A DNA stretch of 51,767 nt from Syntrophorhabdus sp. (lineage in GTDB: Bacteria; Desulfobacterota; Syntrophorhabdia; Syntrophorhabdales; Syntrophorhabdaceae). Location: NCBI GenBank assembly GCA_012719415.1, contig JAAYAK010000320.1:1-51767 (forward strand), given 5' to 3'. Shown piece by piece: positions 1 to 10,206 of the stretch (position 1 is its first letter; every line of letters begins with the position of its first letter). The notes beneath the pieces are model-generated. The model was given only the letters and a program-made list of their open reading frames with translations. It was not told the DNA's origin and did not search any database. A program made the translations under genes and the position numbers.

Positions 1-56
1 CCCCCTCGGCCGTTTCGTAGTTGATGCCGCAAAGTGCTGCTCCTGTTTCTGTCTGT

Positions 57-88
57 AACCTGAAACCTGGGACCTGAAACCTGAGACT
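57..88. repeat. Partial 7-bp tandem array next to tRNA-Ser
   Basis: Four degenerate heptamers of the type aacctga/aacctgg lie head to tail at 57-84, just beyond the 3' end of the tRNA-Ser gene. This is probably one arm of the element family also seen at 692-872, 11762-11939 and elsewhere; its partner arm, if any, lies outside the window. The first 56 bases hold no feature I can support. Confidence 0.6.
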
Positions 89-97
89 GTTTCTATT

Positions 98-191
<94 letters not shown>

Positions 192-636
192 GCAGGGTGA
201 AGAACTGTTTGAGCAGATCAGCGCTCTTGTTTTCGAGAATGCCGCCCGACACCTTGACCCGGTGGTTGAGGGGCAGCGTGTTGACGTCGATGACGGAGCC
301 GAAGGCGCCGCGCTTCACGTCATGGCAGCCGAAGACGAGTCTTTCGAAGCGTGCCTCGACGATGGCGCCCGCGCACATGGCGCAGGGCTCCATGGTGACA
401 AAGAGCGTGCATCCCGTGAGCCGGTAGTTGCCCAGCCGGAGCGATGCCTCTCTGATGACCAGCATTTCGGCGTGGGCCGTCGGGTCTATCCGCGAGCGCG
501 TCGCGTTGTGGGCCCTGGCTATGACGGCGCCCGATCCGTCGGCCACCAGCGCTCCCACCGGTACCTCTTCCTCGTCCCATGCCGCGCGGGCTTCGGCGAG
601 GCACATCTCCATGTATTCCTCATCAAGCATCACTCA

Positions 637-665
637 AGTATACTGATAACGGTTGGCGAAATCAA
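637..665 (-). promoter_or_regulatory. Sigma70-like promoter of tadA
   Basis: On the minus strand TTGATT (660-665), a 17-bp spacer and TATACT (637-642). The expected start site is about 630, which coincides with the tadA ATG, so the mRNA would have almost no leader. Read from consensus only. Confidence 0.55.
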
Positions 666-691
666 TACAGAGACAGGTGAAACGGCAAAGA

Positions 692-872
692 CGGGTAATG
701 GGTCATAGGTAATAGGAAGCATATAGTTCCAGGGTTTGTGAGGCGTCTCAAGGGAAAGCATTCAAGCAGGCAGGATGATCCCACTCTTCTTCCGGCTCTA
801 ACGGTTCTAACGGCTCTAACGGCTCCAACCGCCTTTGTTCCCCATAACCCATAACCCATAACCCATTACCCG
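692..872. repeat. Inverted-arm element: 7-bp arms around a 9-bp array
   Basis: The left arm (692-716) is made of gggtaat/gggtcat-type heptamers. The right arm (841-872) is ccataac heptamers, complementary to the left. Between them is a tandem 9-bp array at 794-829 (ggctctaac, four units). The right arm is followed by a T6 tract (873-878), as in an intrinsic terminator but with a loop of over 100 bases. It fills the 340-base gap between the divergent tadA and ruvC promoters, which holds no coding sequence. Confidence 0.7.
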
Positions 873-896
873 TTTTTTCATTGCCTGTCTTCTTAG

Positions 897-926
897 TTTA
901 CAAAGACCCGTTCATCCTGTTATGAT
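897..926 (+). promoter_or_regulatory. Promoter of ruvCAB (extended -10)
   Basis: TTTACA (897-902), an 18-bp spacer and TATGAT (921-926), with a TGT directly before the -10 that makes an extended -10 element. The predicted start near 933 gives a leader of about 40 bases before ruvC. Confidence 0.6.
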
Positions 927-974
927 GATTATCGATCAGCTGACCTGAGAAGAGAATGATGAATAAGGTGGACG

Positions 975-1460
975 ATGATCATCCTGGGCATTGATCCCGG
1001 TCTTGCCAGTACGGGCTTCGGGGCGCTGCGATGCGACGGGGCGGCGCCGGTGCTTGTCAGGTGCGGGTCCATCAAGACCTTTCCCCATGATACGGTTCCG
1101 GACAGGCTGATGCAGATCCATCACGATGTGGACCGCATCATCGGCGAGGTGCAACCCGATCTTTTCGCCCTCGAGGATGTCTTTTCCCTTGTCCGTTACC
1201 CAAAGGCGGGCATACTCCTCGGCAGTGTTCTCGGGGTGCTCTACCTCACGGCCCGGCAGAGGGGACTCCCCGTGCAGGAGATAGCACCGAAGGAGATCAA
1301 GAACTCCCTCGTGGGTTTCGGCAACGCGGGGAAGAAGCAGATAAAGGACGCCGTGGCGAGTGCGCTGAAGACAAACGGCATTTCCTCGTTCCATGCATCT
1401 GACGCGCTTGCTGTGGCGCTTGCCGTGTATTACCGCAGAGACTACCGGAGGGTCGTGTGA
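975..1460 (+). CDS. ruvC: Crossover junction endodeoxyribonuclease RuvC
   Basis: RuvC is the Holliday-junction resolvase that makes paired nicks across four-way junctions brought to it by RuvAB. The protein has 161 residues, slightly shorter than E. coli RuvC. The RNase H-fold acidic site is visible: Asp7 in GIDPG, Glu67 in LED, and His140 with Asp143 in HASDA. The histidine at the third position matches the Thermus-type site, where E. coli has Asp. A likely Shine-Dalgarno (AAGGTGG, 965-971) precedes the ATG. It overlaps ruvA by four bases (GTGA), so translation is probably coupled, and all three ruv genes form one operon from the promoter at 897-926. Confidence 0.96.
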   Translation: MIILGIDPGLASTGFGALRCDGAAPVLVRCGSIKTFPHDTVPDRLMQIHHDVDRIIGEVQPDLFALEDVFSLVRYPKAGILLGSVLGVLYLTARQRGLPVQEIAPKEIKNSLVGFGNAGKKQIKDAVASALKTNGISSFHASDALAVALAVYYRRDYRRVV

Positions 1461-2071
1461 TAGCCTATCTCGAAGGAAAACTGAAGGGTATCTACGATGA
1501 GCGCCTGACCCTTCTTGTCGGTGGTATCGGATACGATGTCCTCATCCCGGCATTCGTCATGAGCGAGATAAGAAGATCGAAGAAGGCCGAGGACGACCTG
1601 AGCCTTTATATATCCTTCCACCAGACGGAAAGACAGCCCAAGCCCGTCCTTGTCGGCTTCAGACATGAGCTGGACAGGGAGTTCTTCGAGCTTTTCATCA
1701 CCGTGGAGGATATCGGCCCCATGGCCGCCGTCAAGGCGCTCACGAAGTCCATACGGGAAATAGCGCGCCATATCGAGGAAAAGGACGTGAAGTCCCTTCG
1801 CAAGCTGAAGGGGATAGGAGAGAGAAAGGCCGACAAGATCGTGGCGACCCTGAAGGGCAGGGTGGCAAAGTATGCCCTCATGCCGGAGACGGCCGCCGCC
1901 GCGCCGGTCGCGGAGGATTTCGTGAAAGAGGTGGAGCAGGTGCTCGTCACCCAGCTCGGCCACAGGATGCTGGAGGCGCGGCAGATGATCGAAGAGGCAA
2001 TGAAGAGAAACCCGCGCATTGCCTCTTCGGAAGAGCTTTTTGAGGAAGTCTACAGGGGTCAGAGGCAATGA
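1457..2071 (+). CDS. ruvA: Holliday junction DNA helicase subunit RuvA
   Basis: RuvA is the junction-binding tetramer that holds the four-way DNA in a square-planar form and recruits RuvB. It is 204 residues, the normal length. The N-terminal OB-fold begins with the typical IAYLEGKL start, and the helix-hairpin-helix region is seen as [13 protein letters not shown] around residues 115-127. A C-terminal domain for RuvB contact follows after a flexible alanine-rich linker. The GTG start overlaps the ruvC stop, and the stop codon overlaps the ruvB ATG (ATGA). It is the middle gene of ruvCAB. Confidence 0.96.
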   Translation: MIAYLEGKLKGIYDERLTLLVGGIGYDVLIPAFVMSEIRRSKKAEDDLSLYISFHQTERQPKPVLVGFRHELDREFFELFITVEDIGPMAAVKALTKSIREIARHIEEKDVKSLRKLKGIGERKADKIVATLKGRVAKYALMPETAAAAPVAEDFVKEVEQVLVTQLGHRMLEARQMIEEAMKRNPRIASSEELFEEVYRGQRQ

Positions 2072-3138
2072 TACAGGAAGAGAACTCCACGGAGATCTCC
2101 GAGCTTTACAGGAAGGAAGAGAACGGGGGTGACGAAGGCATTGTCACCCTGCGGCCAAGCCGCCTGTTCGAGTATGTCGGCCAGGACACCATAGTGGAGA
2201 CCCTCCAGATAGCCATCGAGGCGGCGCTGAAGAGGGGAGAGCCCCTGGAACATATCCTCTTCAACGGGCCCCCGGGGCTCGGGAAGACGACACTGGCGCA
2301 CATCATCGCCAACGAGATGGGCACACGGATCGTGACGTCCTCCGGTCCCGCGCTGGAGAAGGGCGGCGACCTGATGGGCCTTCTGACACACCTCGAAAAA
2401 GGGGACGTCTTCTTCATCGACGAGATCCATCGCATACCCAAGATCGTCGAAGAGTTTCTGTACCCTGCCATGGAGGACTTCGCCGTCGATTTCATCTTCG
2501 ACAAGGGCATTCACGCGAGGACACACCGGTATCGCCTCGAGCAGTTCACCCTCATCGGCGCGACGACGCGCTCCGGCCTCTTGTCGTCTCCGCTCAGGGA
2601 ACGCTTCGGCATCGTGCGGGACCTCGATTTCTACAGGGATGAGGACCTCGTGAAGATCATCAAGCGGTCGGCCGCGATACTGGGCGTCAGTATCGACGAT
2701 GAGGGGGCCCAGGAGACGGCGAAACGTGCCCGGGGAACGCCCAGGGTGGCGAACAGGCTCCTCAAGCGCGTCCGTGATTATGCCGAGGTCAGGGCCGGCG
2801 GCATGATAACGAAGAGTGTGGCCATCGATGCCCTGAGCCTTGAAGGCATCGACGACCATGGCCTCGGCGAGACGGACAGGAAGCTCCTCAGGACCATCAT
2901 CCTCAACTACAAGGGCGGTCCCGTGGGGATCGAGGCCCTTGCCGCGACCCTGCAGCTGGAGTCCGACGTGCTCATCGAGGTCGTCGAGCCCTTTCTGCTG
3001 AAGTCGGGGTTCATCATCCGCACCTCCCAGGGCAGGAGGGCCTCCGAGAAGGCCTTTGCCCATCTCGGCATACCACTTTCGGGGACGCCCCCCATGGGTG
3101 GTTTGTTCGACAATGCTCCTGCCGGGAAAGGCAGGTAG
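2068..3138 (+). CDS. ruvB: Holliday junction branch migration ATPase RuvB
   Basis: RuvB is the hexameric AAA+ motor that drives branch migration together with RuvA. The protein has 356 residues. Walker A is GPPGLGKT at about 67-74, Walker B with the RuvB signature is FIDEIHR at about 116-122, and the sensor 1 segment GATTRSG and arginine finger region LRERFG follow. The C-terminal winged helix ends the protein (GRRASEKAF). The N-terminus carries about 20 extra acidic residues before the conserved LRP region. The start ATG overlaps ruvA by four bases. It closes the operon; a gap of about 110 bases separates it from purA. Confidence 0.97.
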   Translation: MIQEENSTEISELYRKEENGGDEGIVTLRPSRLFEYVGQDTIVETLQIAIEAALKRGEPLEHILFNGPPGLGKTTLAHIIANEMGTRIVTSSGPALEKGGDLMGLLTHLEKGDVFFIDEIHRIPKIVEEFLYPAMEDFAVDFIFDKGIHARTHRYRLEQFTLIGATTRSGLLSSPLRERFGIVRDLDFYRDEDLVKIIKRSAAILGVSIDDEGAQETAKRARGTPRVANRLLKRVRDYAEVRAGGMITKSVAIDALSLEGIDDHGLGETDRKLLRTIILNYKGGPVGIEALAATLQLESDVLIEVVEPFLLKSGFIIRTSQGRRASEKAFAHLGIPLSGTPPMGGLFDNAPAGKGR

Positions 3139-3213
3139 GTGCAGTTTCCCCAAATCGCCTCTCAAGCCGGGTTTTCCCCGATTAGCCTTGATTTTAGCGG
3201 GATAGTGTATTAA

Positions 3214-4542
<1,329 letters not shown>

Positions 4543-4667
4543 TCCGGCGGGAACGCTGTCAGAAATCCGACGCCATGGCCGGTCTCTGGCCGTCCCTCTC
4601 GGGAGACTCCTTACGTAACTCGTCAAAATCTAAGAGGTGGCATGGTTGTTGCACAAACCTCACCACT

Positions 4668-5363
4668 ATGGCTAGCAATCTCGATATCACCCAGACAGCA
4701 TCGATGCTCCAGTATCTGCAGAACGGCCGGAAGAGGGCGGACAACTTCATCGGCAATCCCGATGCCTCGGGTTTTCAGGATGTTCTCCTTCGCTCTCTGA
4801 CAACCGGCCGGTCCGCGGAATTCAGCTCCGCTCAAGCGGGCCAGGGCATTTCCGCCTTACCGCTCATTGACGACGAGGAGACGAAATTCCGGAAGTGTCT
4901 CGACTTCGTCCTTGAGAAGGAAGGAAACCGGCTTGTAAGGGAAGACGGTGAACGAGGCGCATCCCGCTACGGAATCCTGCAATCCACCGCGCGGGCTCTT
5001 GGGTACAAGGGGAGCATCAGGAACATCACCAGAGAGCAGGTGGAAGGGATCTACAGGAAACTGTGGGCGGCATCCGGGGCATCTTCATTGCCCTATCCCC
5101 TGTGCGTCGTTCATTTTGACACCTACGTCAACAGCCCGGCGGCTGCCAGGAAGATCCTGCAGAGGTCTCAGGGGAGTATCGACGACTACCTTGCAATGAG
5201 GGAACAGCGCTACGTCAGGCTCGCCTCCGCCAAGCCGCAGGTGTATGCCAAGTACCTGAAGGGCTGGAAGAACAGGATAAACAGCCTGCGAACCGTGGTG
5301 GCCGAATACGAAAGAGACATCATGTTCGCCGGGAACGGCCTCTCCACCGTCAGGAAAGGATAG
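4668..5363 (+). CDS. Glycoside hydrolase 108-like muramidase
   Basis: This is probably a peptidoglycan hydrolase of the GH108/ZliS type, a family that cleaves the glycan strand and is found in phage lysins and in bacterial secretion activators. The catalytic segment begins at about residue 72 with FRKCLDFVLEKEG, where Glu85 aligns with the expected catalytic glutamate, followed by SRYGI. The C-terminal half resembles the peptidoglycan-binding domain that usually follows (AMREQRY). The first 65 residues are polar and match nothing I know. I see no signal peptide. The start is uncertain: the ATG at 4668 lacks a clear Shine-Dalgarno and the frame is open back to 4575. There are no phage genes nearby, so it is probably domesticated. 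Confidence 0.65.
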   Translation: MASNLDITQTASMLQYLQNGRKRADNFIGNPDASGFQDVLLRSLTTGRSAEFSSAQAGQGISALPLIDDEETKFRKCLDFVLEKEGNRLVREDGERGASRYGILQSTARALGYKGSIRNITREQVEGIYRKLWAASGASSLPYPLCVVHFDTYVNSPAAARKILQRSQGSIDDYLAMREQRYVRLASAKPQVYAKYLKGWKNRINSLRTVVAEYERDIMFAGNGLSTVRKG

Positions 5364-5438
5364 GGTTCCGACCCTCTTCGGGAACGCTGGCAACCCCCTT
5401 CAGATCGTCGACTATCAACGCCAGACCGCTAAAATCTG

Positions 5439-5468
5439 TTGACTTTGGCTGTTTTTTCGGGTTTTAAT
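5439..5468 (+). promoter_or_regulatory. Promoter of the rpsU-dnaG-rpoD operon
   Basis: TTGACT (5439-5444), an 18-bp spacer and TTTAAT (5463-5468). The start site would be near 5475, giving a leader of about 35 bases before rpsU. Confidence 0.55.
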
Positions 5469-5511
5469 AAGGAGCTTTAACTAACGGACCAATGGAGGGA
5501 GGGAAGAATGG

Positions 5512-5721
5512 ATGCCAGCAGTTATTATAAGAGAAGGTGAATCCTTCGAGAGTGCCCTCAAGAGATTTAAGAAGCAGTGTGAGAAAACCGGGATTCTCTC
5601 CGAGATAAAAAAAAGAGAACACTACGAAAAACCCAGTGTTAAGAGAAAGAAGAAAATCCTCGCTGCGAAAAAGAGAGCTCTGAAAAAACTCAAGAGAACT
5701 ATGGATAAAGGTCTTTACTAG
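5512..5721 (+). CDS. rpsU: 30S ribosomal protein S21
   Basis: S21 is a small, very basic protein of the 30S platform, needed for efficient translation initiation. It has 69 residues, with the typical start [18 protein letters not shown] and a lysine/arginine-rich tail. The ATG at 5512 follows a strong purine-rich ribosome site (GGAGGGAGGG). It opens the macromolecular synthesis operon, in which S21, primase and the main sigma factor share a transcript, tying translation, replication and transcription together. Its A/T-rich lysine codons differ slightly from its neighbours, as expected for a highly expressed basic protein. Confidence 0.96.
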   Translation: MPAVIIREGESFESALKRFKKQCEKTGILSEIKKREHYEKPSVKRKKKILAAKKRALKKLKRTMDKGLY

Positions 5722-5727
5722 GAGTAA

Positions 5728-6177
5728 ATGGACTATAGATCCAAAATTGAAGAGGGTTTGAAAGAGGCTTTAAAGAAGAGGGACAACTTAAGGGTGTCCG
5801 TGTTCCGGATGCTCCTTGCCTCCATAAAGAACAAGGAAGTCGAGAAAATACGACCTTTGCTGGACGAGGAGTTCTACGCCCTCGTCAAGACGTCGATCAA
5901 ACAACACAACGATTCCATCGAGAGCTTCAGGAAGGGCGGGCGTCTCGAACTCGCCGAAAAGGAAGAGAAAGAGCTGGAGATACTCAAGGAATTCCAGCCC
6001 TCACAGCTTTCGGAGGAAGAGATCCTCAGGGAGATAGAGGAAGCGGTCGCGGCCGTCGGTGCGACAAGCCGGAAGGAGATGGGGAAGGTTATCAAACTCC
6101 TCATGGACAAATTTCCGGGAAGGATAGACGGCAAAGTGTTGAGTGCAATGGTGCTTAAAAGACTGTCATCGTCATGA
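5728..6177 (+). CDS. yqeY: GatB/YqeY domain protein
   Basis: A 149-residue protein of the YqeY family, which is related to the tail domain of GatB (the amidotransferase subunit that handles misacylated tRNA). YqeY has no settled function; tRNA binding is suspected from the fold. The family features are here: RVSVFRMLLASIKNKEVE near the N-terminus, a charged middle (LEILKEFQPSQLSEEEI), and a C-terminal segment with MGKVIKLLMDKFPG and DGKVLS. It begins six bases after rpsU, and yqeY next to rpsU is a common order. It is in the operon with mutS2, dnaG and rpoD. Confidence 0.92.
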   Translation: MDYRSKIEEGLKEALKKRDNLRVSVFRMLLASIKNKEVEKIRPLLDEEFYALVKTSIKQHNDSIESFRKGGRLELAEKEEKELEILKEFQPSQLSEEEILREIEEAVAAVGATSRKEMGKVIKLLMDKFPGRIDGKVLSAMVLKRLSSS

Positions 6178-6195
6178 CGGCAGTCGAAAGCCCCT

Positions 6196-8487
6196 ATGAT
6201 CGATAAGACATTATCATATCTCGATTACCTCAAGCTCAGGGATGTTATACTCCAATTCTCTTCGACGCCCTTTTGCAGGGACGCCCTGGGAAAGCTCCGT
6301 CCCATCGACGACATCGAAGAGATCACCCGGCGTCATGACCGGATAGAAGCTGTCATGGATGTCATAAAGTGGGACGGCAGGGTGCCGTTCTCCGACGTCC
6401 CCGACATAACCGGGGTGCTGGCAAGGATCGCCATCAGGGATTCCGTCCTCGAACCCCCGGAGTTCCTTTCCCTGACAGATTTCCTGAGGGTCTGCGAAGA
6501 CGTTTCGGGCTTTCTCGCAAAGGTGTTCAAGAGAAGCGCCTTCACCGAGGAGCTCGTCGCAGGGATCGACAGGCTGCCTGTGCTCTCCCGTCGCATCGCG
6601 CGCTCCGTGAACGTGGAGGGCTACCTGGAAGACAGCGCGTCCTACGAGCTGTCGCGTATACGGGCGGACCTCTTCATGAACAGGGAGAGGATCAAAAAGC
6701 AGCTTGAGCGGATAATGGGCCGGGAGCCCATGCGCCCCATCATTCAGGATGACTACATATCCCTGAGGAACAACAGGTACGTCATCCCCCTGAAGCCGAA
6801 CTTCAACGAGGCCATCCAGGGTATCGTGCACGACTATTCCCATTCCCTCAAGACCTCCTTTGTCGAGCCCGTGGAGTGCGTGGAGCTCAACAACAGCATC
6901 AACATCCTCGTCAACGAGGAGAAGGAAGAAGAAAAGAAGGTTCTCCATGAGCTTACCGGTTTCGCGCGGGGTTTCAGGGAAGCCCTCGAAGGGAACGTGC
7001 GATGCCTCGCCGAGCTCGACTTCTTCCATGCCATGGCGCTTTTCTGCCACGAATTCAGATGCGTGAGACCCGAGGTGACCCCGTCGGGCGGCCTTGAGGT
7101 CAGGAAGGCCGTCAATCCCTTCATAGCGATGTCCCGCAAGAAGGACGCCGTGCCCATCGATATCGCCATGAAAGAGAGCGAGAAAGTGATGATCATAAGC
7201 GGCCCCAATGCCGGGGGCAAGACCGCGGCGCTGAAGACGATCGGGCTTTTGTCGCTCATGGCGAAGACGGGCCTCTTCATTCCCGCGGCCGAAAGGCCGG
7301 TGATCCCTCTCTTTTCAAACGTGTTCGCGCTGATCGGAGACGAGCAGGACATATCGCTGGAACTGAGCAGCTTCACCGCCCACATGTATGCCATCAAGGA
7401 CCTGTATCTCAACGCCAGGGGTGACGAACTCGTTCTCATCGACGAGATAGGGGGCAACACGGAGCCCCAGGAGGCGTCTGCTTTGGCCATGGGGGTTATA
7501 GACGCCTTTGTTGAGAAGGGGTGCCGCGTCGTCGTCACGACCCATCTCAATCTCATCAAGGCCTATGGATACATGAAGGATTATGCCATGAACGTGGCGA
7601 CCTCTTTTGATACCACGAACATGAAGCCTCTCTACCAGCTCATCTACGGGACCGCCGGGTACTCGAACGCGATCAATGTCGCGCGGAAGATCGACGTTCC
7701 CGCCGTCATCATAGAGAAGAGCTACACCTATCTCAATGAGCAGGAATTCATGCTCAACGACCTCATAACGAGCCTTCAGGAGGAGAAGGCAAAGACGGTC
7801 AGGGAGCGCCGGGAACTGGTCAAGATCAAGGAAGAGGCCCGCGACAGGCTCAAGGTCATCAGGGAGAAGAAGGATGAGTACCTCCGGAAATGGGAGGACA
7901 AGGCCCGCGAGAGGCTCCTCGAACTCGAGATCGAGGTCGATGAGATCAAAAAAGAGGTTGCAAAAAAGGAAAGAACGTCTATAACAAGAAGTAAGGACAA
8001 GATACGTTCCCTGAAACAAAGGTTGGGGGGACCGGCTAAGGAGGTCAGGGAGGACATCCGAATAGGCGATTACGTTCTTGTGAAGACGCTGGGAAGCAGA
8101 GGGTACGTCGTCGATATCGACAAAGAGGGAAGTGTTTTCGAAGTTGCCGTGGGCAACGTCAGGACGAAGCTGAAACGGATGTTCATCGAGAAGACCGTCG
8201 AAGGCCCGAAGCGGGTGTCGCGGGACAGATCTGAAATACACGTAGAAAAGACAGAGCAGCGGGACCTGAAGATCATCGGCATGCGGGTGGAGGAGGCGTT
8301 GAAAACCGTAGACACCTTCCTTGACCGGGCCATTGTCGAGGGCACATCACAGGTCAGGATCGTCCATGGCGTGGGGACGGGACGGCTCATGCAGGCTGTG
8401 AGGGACCGACTTGCCGAGACCCCCTACGTCCGCACGTTTCACACGGACGAGCAGAACGCGGGCGTCACCATAGTGGAGTTCGCATGA
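6196..8487 (+). CDS. mutS2: Endonuclease MutS2
   Basis: MutS2 is a MutS paralogue that lacks the mismatch-recognition domains. It is credited with suppressing homologous recombination and, in some bacteria, with splitting collided ribosomes. The order here is: lever/clamp helices (residues 1-300), ATPase with Walker A GPNAGGKT at about 336-343 and Walker B LVLIDEIGG near 412, a long charged coiled coil (about 510-620), a KOW-like segment, and a C-terminal Smr nuclease domain (about 690-763) with the HGVGTGRL motif. At 763 residues it is near full length. Its stop overlaps the dnaG ATG (ATGA). It sits inside the macromolecular synthesis operon. Confidence 0.94.
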   Translation: MIDKTLSYLDYLKLRDVILQFSSTPFCRDALGKLRPIDDIEEITRRHDRIEAVMDVIKWDGRVPFSDVPDITGVLARIAIRDSVLEPPEFLSLTDFLRVCEDVSGFLAKVFKRSAFTEELVAGIDRLPVLSRRIARSVNVEGYLEDSASYELSRIRADLFMNRERIKKQLERIMGREPMRPIIQDDYISLRNNRYVIPLKPNFNEAIQGIVHDYSHSLKTSFVEPVECVELNNSINILVNEEKEEEKKVLHELTGFARGFREALEGNVRCLAELDFFHAMALFCHEFRCVRPEVTPSGGLEVRKAVNPFIAMSRKKDAVPIDIAMKESEKVMIISGPNAGGKTAALKTIGLLSLMAKTGLFIPAAERPVIPLFSNVFALIGDEQDISLELSSFTAHMYAIKDLYLNARGDELVLIDEIGGNTEPQEASALAMGVIDAFVEKGCRVVVTTHLNLIKAYGYMKDYAMNVATSFDTTNMKPLYQLIYGTAGYSNAINVARKIDVPAVIIEKSYTYLNEQEFMLNDLITSLQEEKAKTVRERRELVKIKEEARDRLKVIREKKDEYLRKWEDKARERLLELEIEVDEIKKEVAKKERTSITRSKDKIRSLKQRLGGPAKEVREDIRIGDYVLVKTLGSRGYVVDIDKEGSVFEVAVGNVRTKLKRMFIEKTVEGPKRVSRDRSEIHVEKTEQRDLKIIGMRVEEALKTVDTFLDRAIVEGTSQVRIVHGVGTGRLMQAVRDRLAETPYVRTFHTDEQNAGVTIVEFA

Positions 8488-10196
8488 AAGCGTCAGTCGA
8501 TGAGCTCCTGCAGAGAGTGAACATCATCGACGTCATATCTCAGCACGTGAAGCTGAGAAAGGCTGGAAAGGACTACATGGGCCTGTGTCCCTTCCACAAG
8601 GAGAAGACGCCCTCCTTCACCGTGAGCGTCGAAAAGCAGATCTTCTATTGCTTCGGCTGCAGGGAAGGCGGCAACGCCATCAACTTCATCATGAAGTATG
8701 AGAACCTGACCTTCGTCGAGGCCCTCGAGCATCTTGGCCGTCAATACGGCATAGAGGTCGAAAGGAAGGGAGACAGGAGGAAAGCGGGCCACTACGATGC
8801 CCTGGGGAAGCTTTGCGAGTACTATCAGAAAGGCCTCAAGCGCACCGGCTTTGCCCTCGAGTATCTCGCGAGGCGCGGCATCTCCCGTCAGATCGCGGAC
8901 GAATTCAGACTCGGGTACAGCGAGCGTTCCCGCAGTGCCCTGAAGGCCTTCCTCAAGGCGACGGAGATACCCGCCGACGTATTCCTCAGCACCGGCATCG
9001 TGAGGATGAAAGAGACGGAGCTCTACGACATGTTCGGGGGAAGGATCGTCATTCCCATCATCGATGTCAACAAGAGGGTCATCGGTTTCGGGGGAAGAAC
9101 ACTCGAGAAGGACGGCATACCGAAGTATGTGAACTCCCCCGAGTCCTCGGTGTTTTCCAAGCGGACCTCACTGTTCGGTATAGACAGGGCCAAGAGACAT
9201 ATCACCGATCATGATGAGGTTTTCATCGTCGAGGGCTACTTCGATCTCATAGCCCTATACGGGGCTGGACTCACGAACGTGGTGTCGACGCTGGGGACCT
9301 CGGTCACCGAGGGACAGATCATGAAGCTGAGGAATTACACGGAGAACATCACCCTCATGCTCGACGGCGACGAAGCGGGGATCAAGAGCGCCCTGAGGCT
9401 CATCGGTCTCTTTGCGGAGATGGATGTCAACGGCAACATGGTCGTCCTGCCGGAAGGACATGACCCCGACAGCTTTGTCCGGGAAAAAGGCGCCGCCGCC
9501 GTGGCGGATGTCGTGAAGGGCAAGAGGCCCATCCTCGACTTCTATTTCGACCATTATGCGGGAAGAGAGAAGATGACGACCCTTCAGGGGAAGCAGGCCT
9601 TCATCAGGCAGGTGATGCCGCACATCGACGCCATTCGCGACAAGGTCAAGAGAAGGCTCTACGTCAAGAGGCTTTCGGAATTGACGGGGGTCGAGGAAGA
9701 GCATTTTGCGGGGACGAGGACGTACGACGTGACTGGCGGGGCTCCACGGGCTGATGCCGCGAAAGGGGTGATCGAGAGAAAGGTCATCAATGTCTGCATG
9801 GCACGCCCCGAGCTTCTTGAATTCTTTCAGGGAAAGGAGGTATTGCGCTATATCAGGGATGACGATGTCAGAGAGGTCATAACAAGAATGGTTACCTGTT
9901 TTGAACAGGGAAAGAACATTGACGTGAAGAACTTCATCGAGACGCTTGATAAGGAGGACCTCAAAGGGCTTGTTCTCAAAGCGGCCTTTGACGAGGCCGG
10001 GGCGGGCCCCGATGAGCCCGAGAAGGTGCTCCTTGATTATTTCAGGCACATTGAGCGCCAGTTCTTCAGGGAAAAGTCGAAGAAGATCACCGAGAAGCTT
10101 GCCGAGGCGGAGAGATCGGGGGACGCAGCGGCGGTCACAGAACTCCTGGAACAGAAGAGGCAGGTATTGACGCATATAAAAAATAATTTTTTATAG
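8484..10196 (+). CDS. dnaG: DNA primase DnaG
   Basis: DnaG lays the RNA primers for both replication strands. The N-terminal zinc-binding domain has Cys35, His38, Cys56 and Cys59 (CPFH...CFGC). The TOPRIM catalytic core carries the glutamate of IVEGYFD near 249 and the DGDEAG metal site near 293-298. The remaining part is the helicase-binding region, which is weakly conserved, ending at residue 570. The start overlaps the mutS2 stop by four bases. The next gene is rpoD, the textbook dnaG-rpoD order. Confidence 0.97.
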   Translation: MKASVDELLQRVNIIDVISQHVKLRKAGKDYMGLCPFHKEKTPSFTVSVEKQIFYCFGCREGGNAINFIMKYENLTFVEALEHLGRQYGIEVERKGDRRKAGHYDALGKLCEYYQKGLKRTGFALEYLARRGISRQIADEFRLGYSERSRSALKAFLKATEIPADVFLSTGIVRMKETELYDMFGGRIVIPIIDVNKRVIGFGGRTLEKDGIPKYVNSPESSVFSKRTSLFGIDRAKRHITDHDEVFIVEGYFDLIALYGAGLTNVVSTLGTSVTEGQIMKLRNYTENITLMLDGDEAGIKSALRLIGLFAEMDVNGNMVVLPEGHDPDSFVREKGAAAVADVVKGKRPILDFYFDHYAGREKMTTLQGKQAFIRQVMPHIDAIRDKVKRRLYVKRLSELTGVEEEHFAGTRTYDVTGGAPRADAAKGVIERKVINVCMARPELLEFFQGKEVLRYIRDDDVREVITRMVTCFEQGKNIDVKNFIETLDKEDLKGLVLKAAFDEAGAGPDEPEKVLLDYFRHIERQFFREKSKKITEKLAEAERSGDAAAVTELLEQKRQVLTHIKNNFL

Positions 10197-10206
10197 AGAG
10201 GTGGCC

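Noticed and set aside
692-872. Short repeats considered as a CRISPR array
   Set aside because: Units are 7 or 9 bases, degenerate and adjacent without spacers; no cas genes are in the window.
4575-5363. Remnant prophage suggested by the muramidase gene
   Set aside because: Neighbours are housekeeping genes on both sides, and no phage structural, integrase or holin gene was found.
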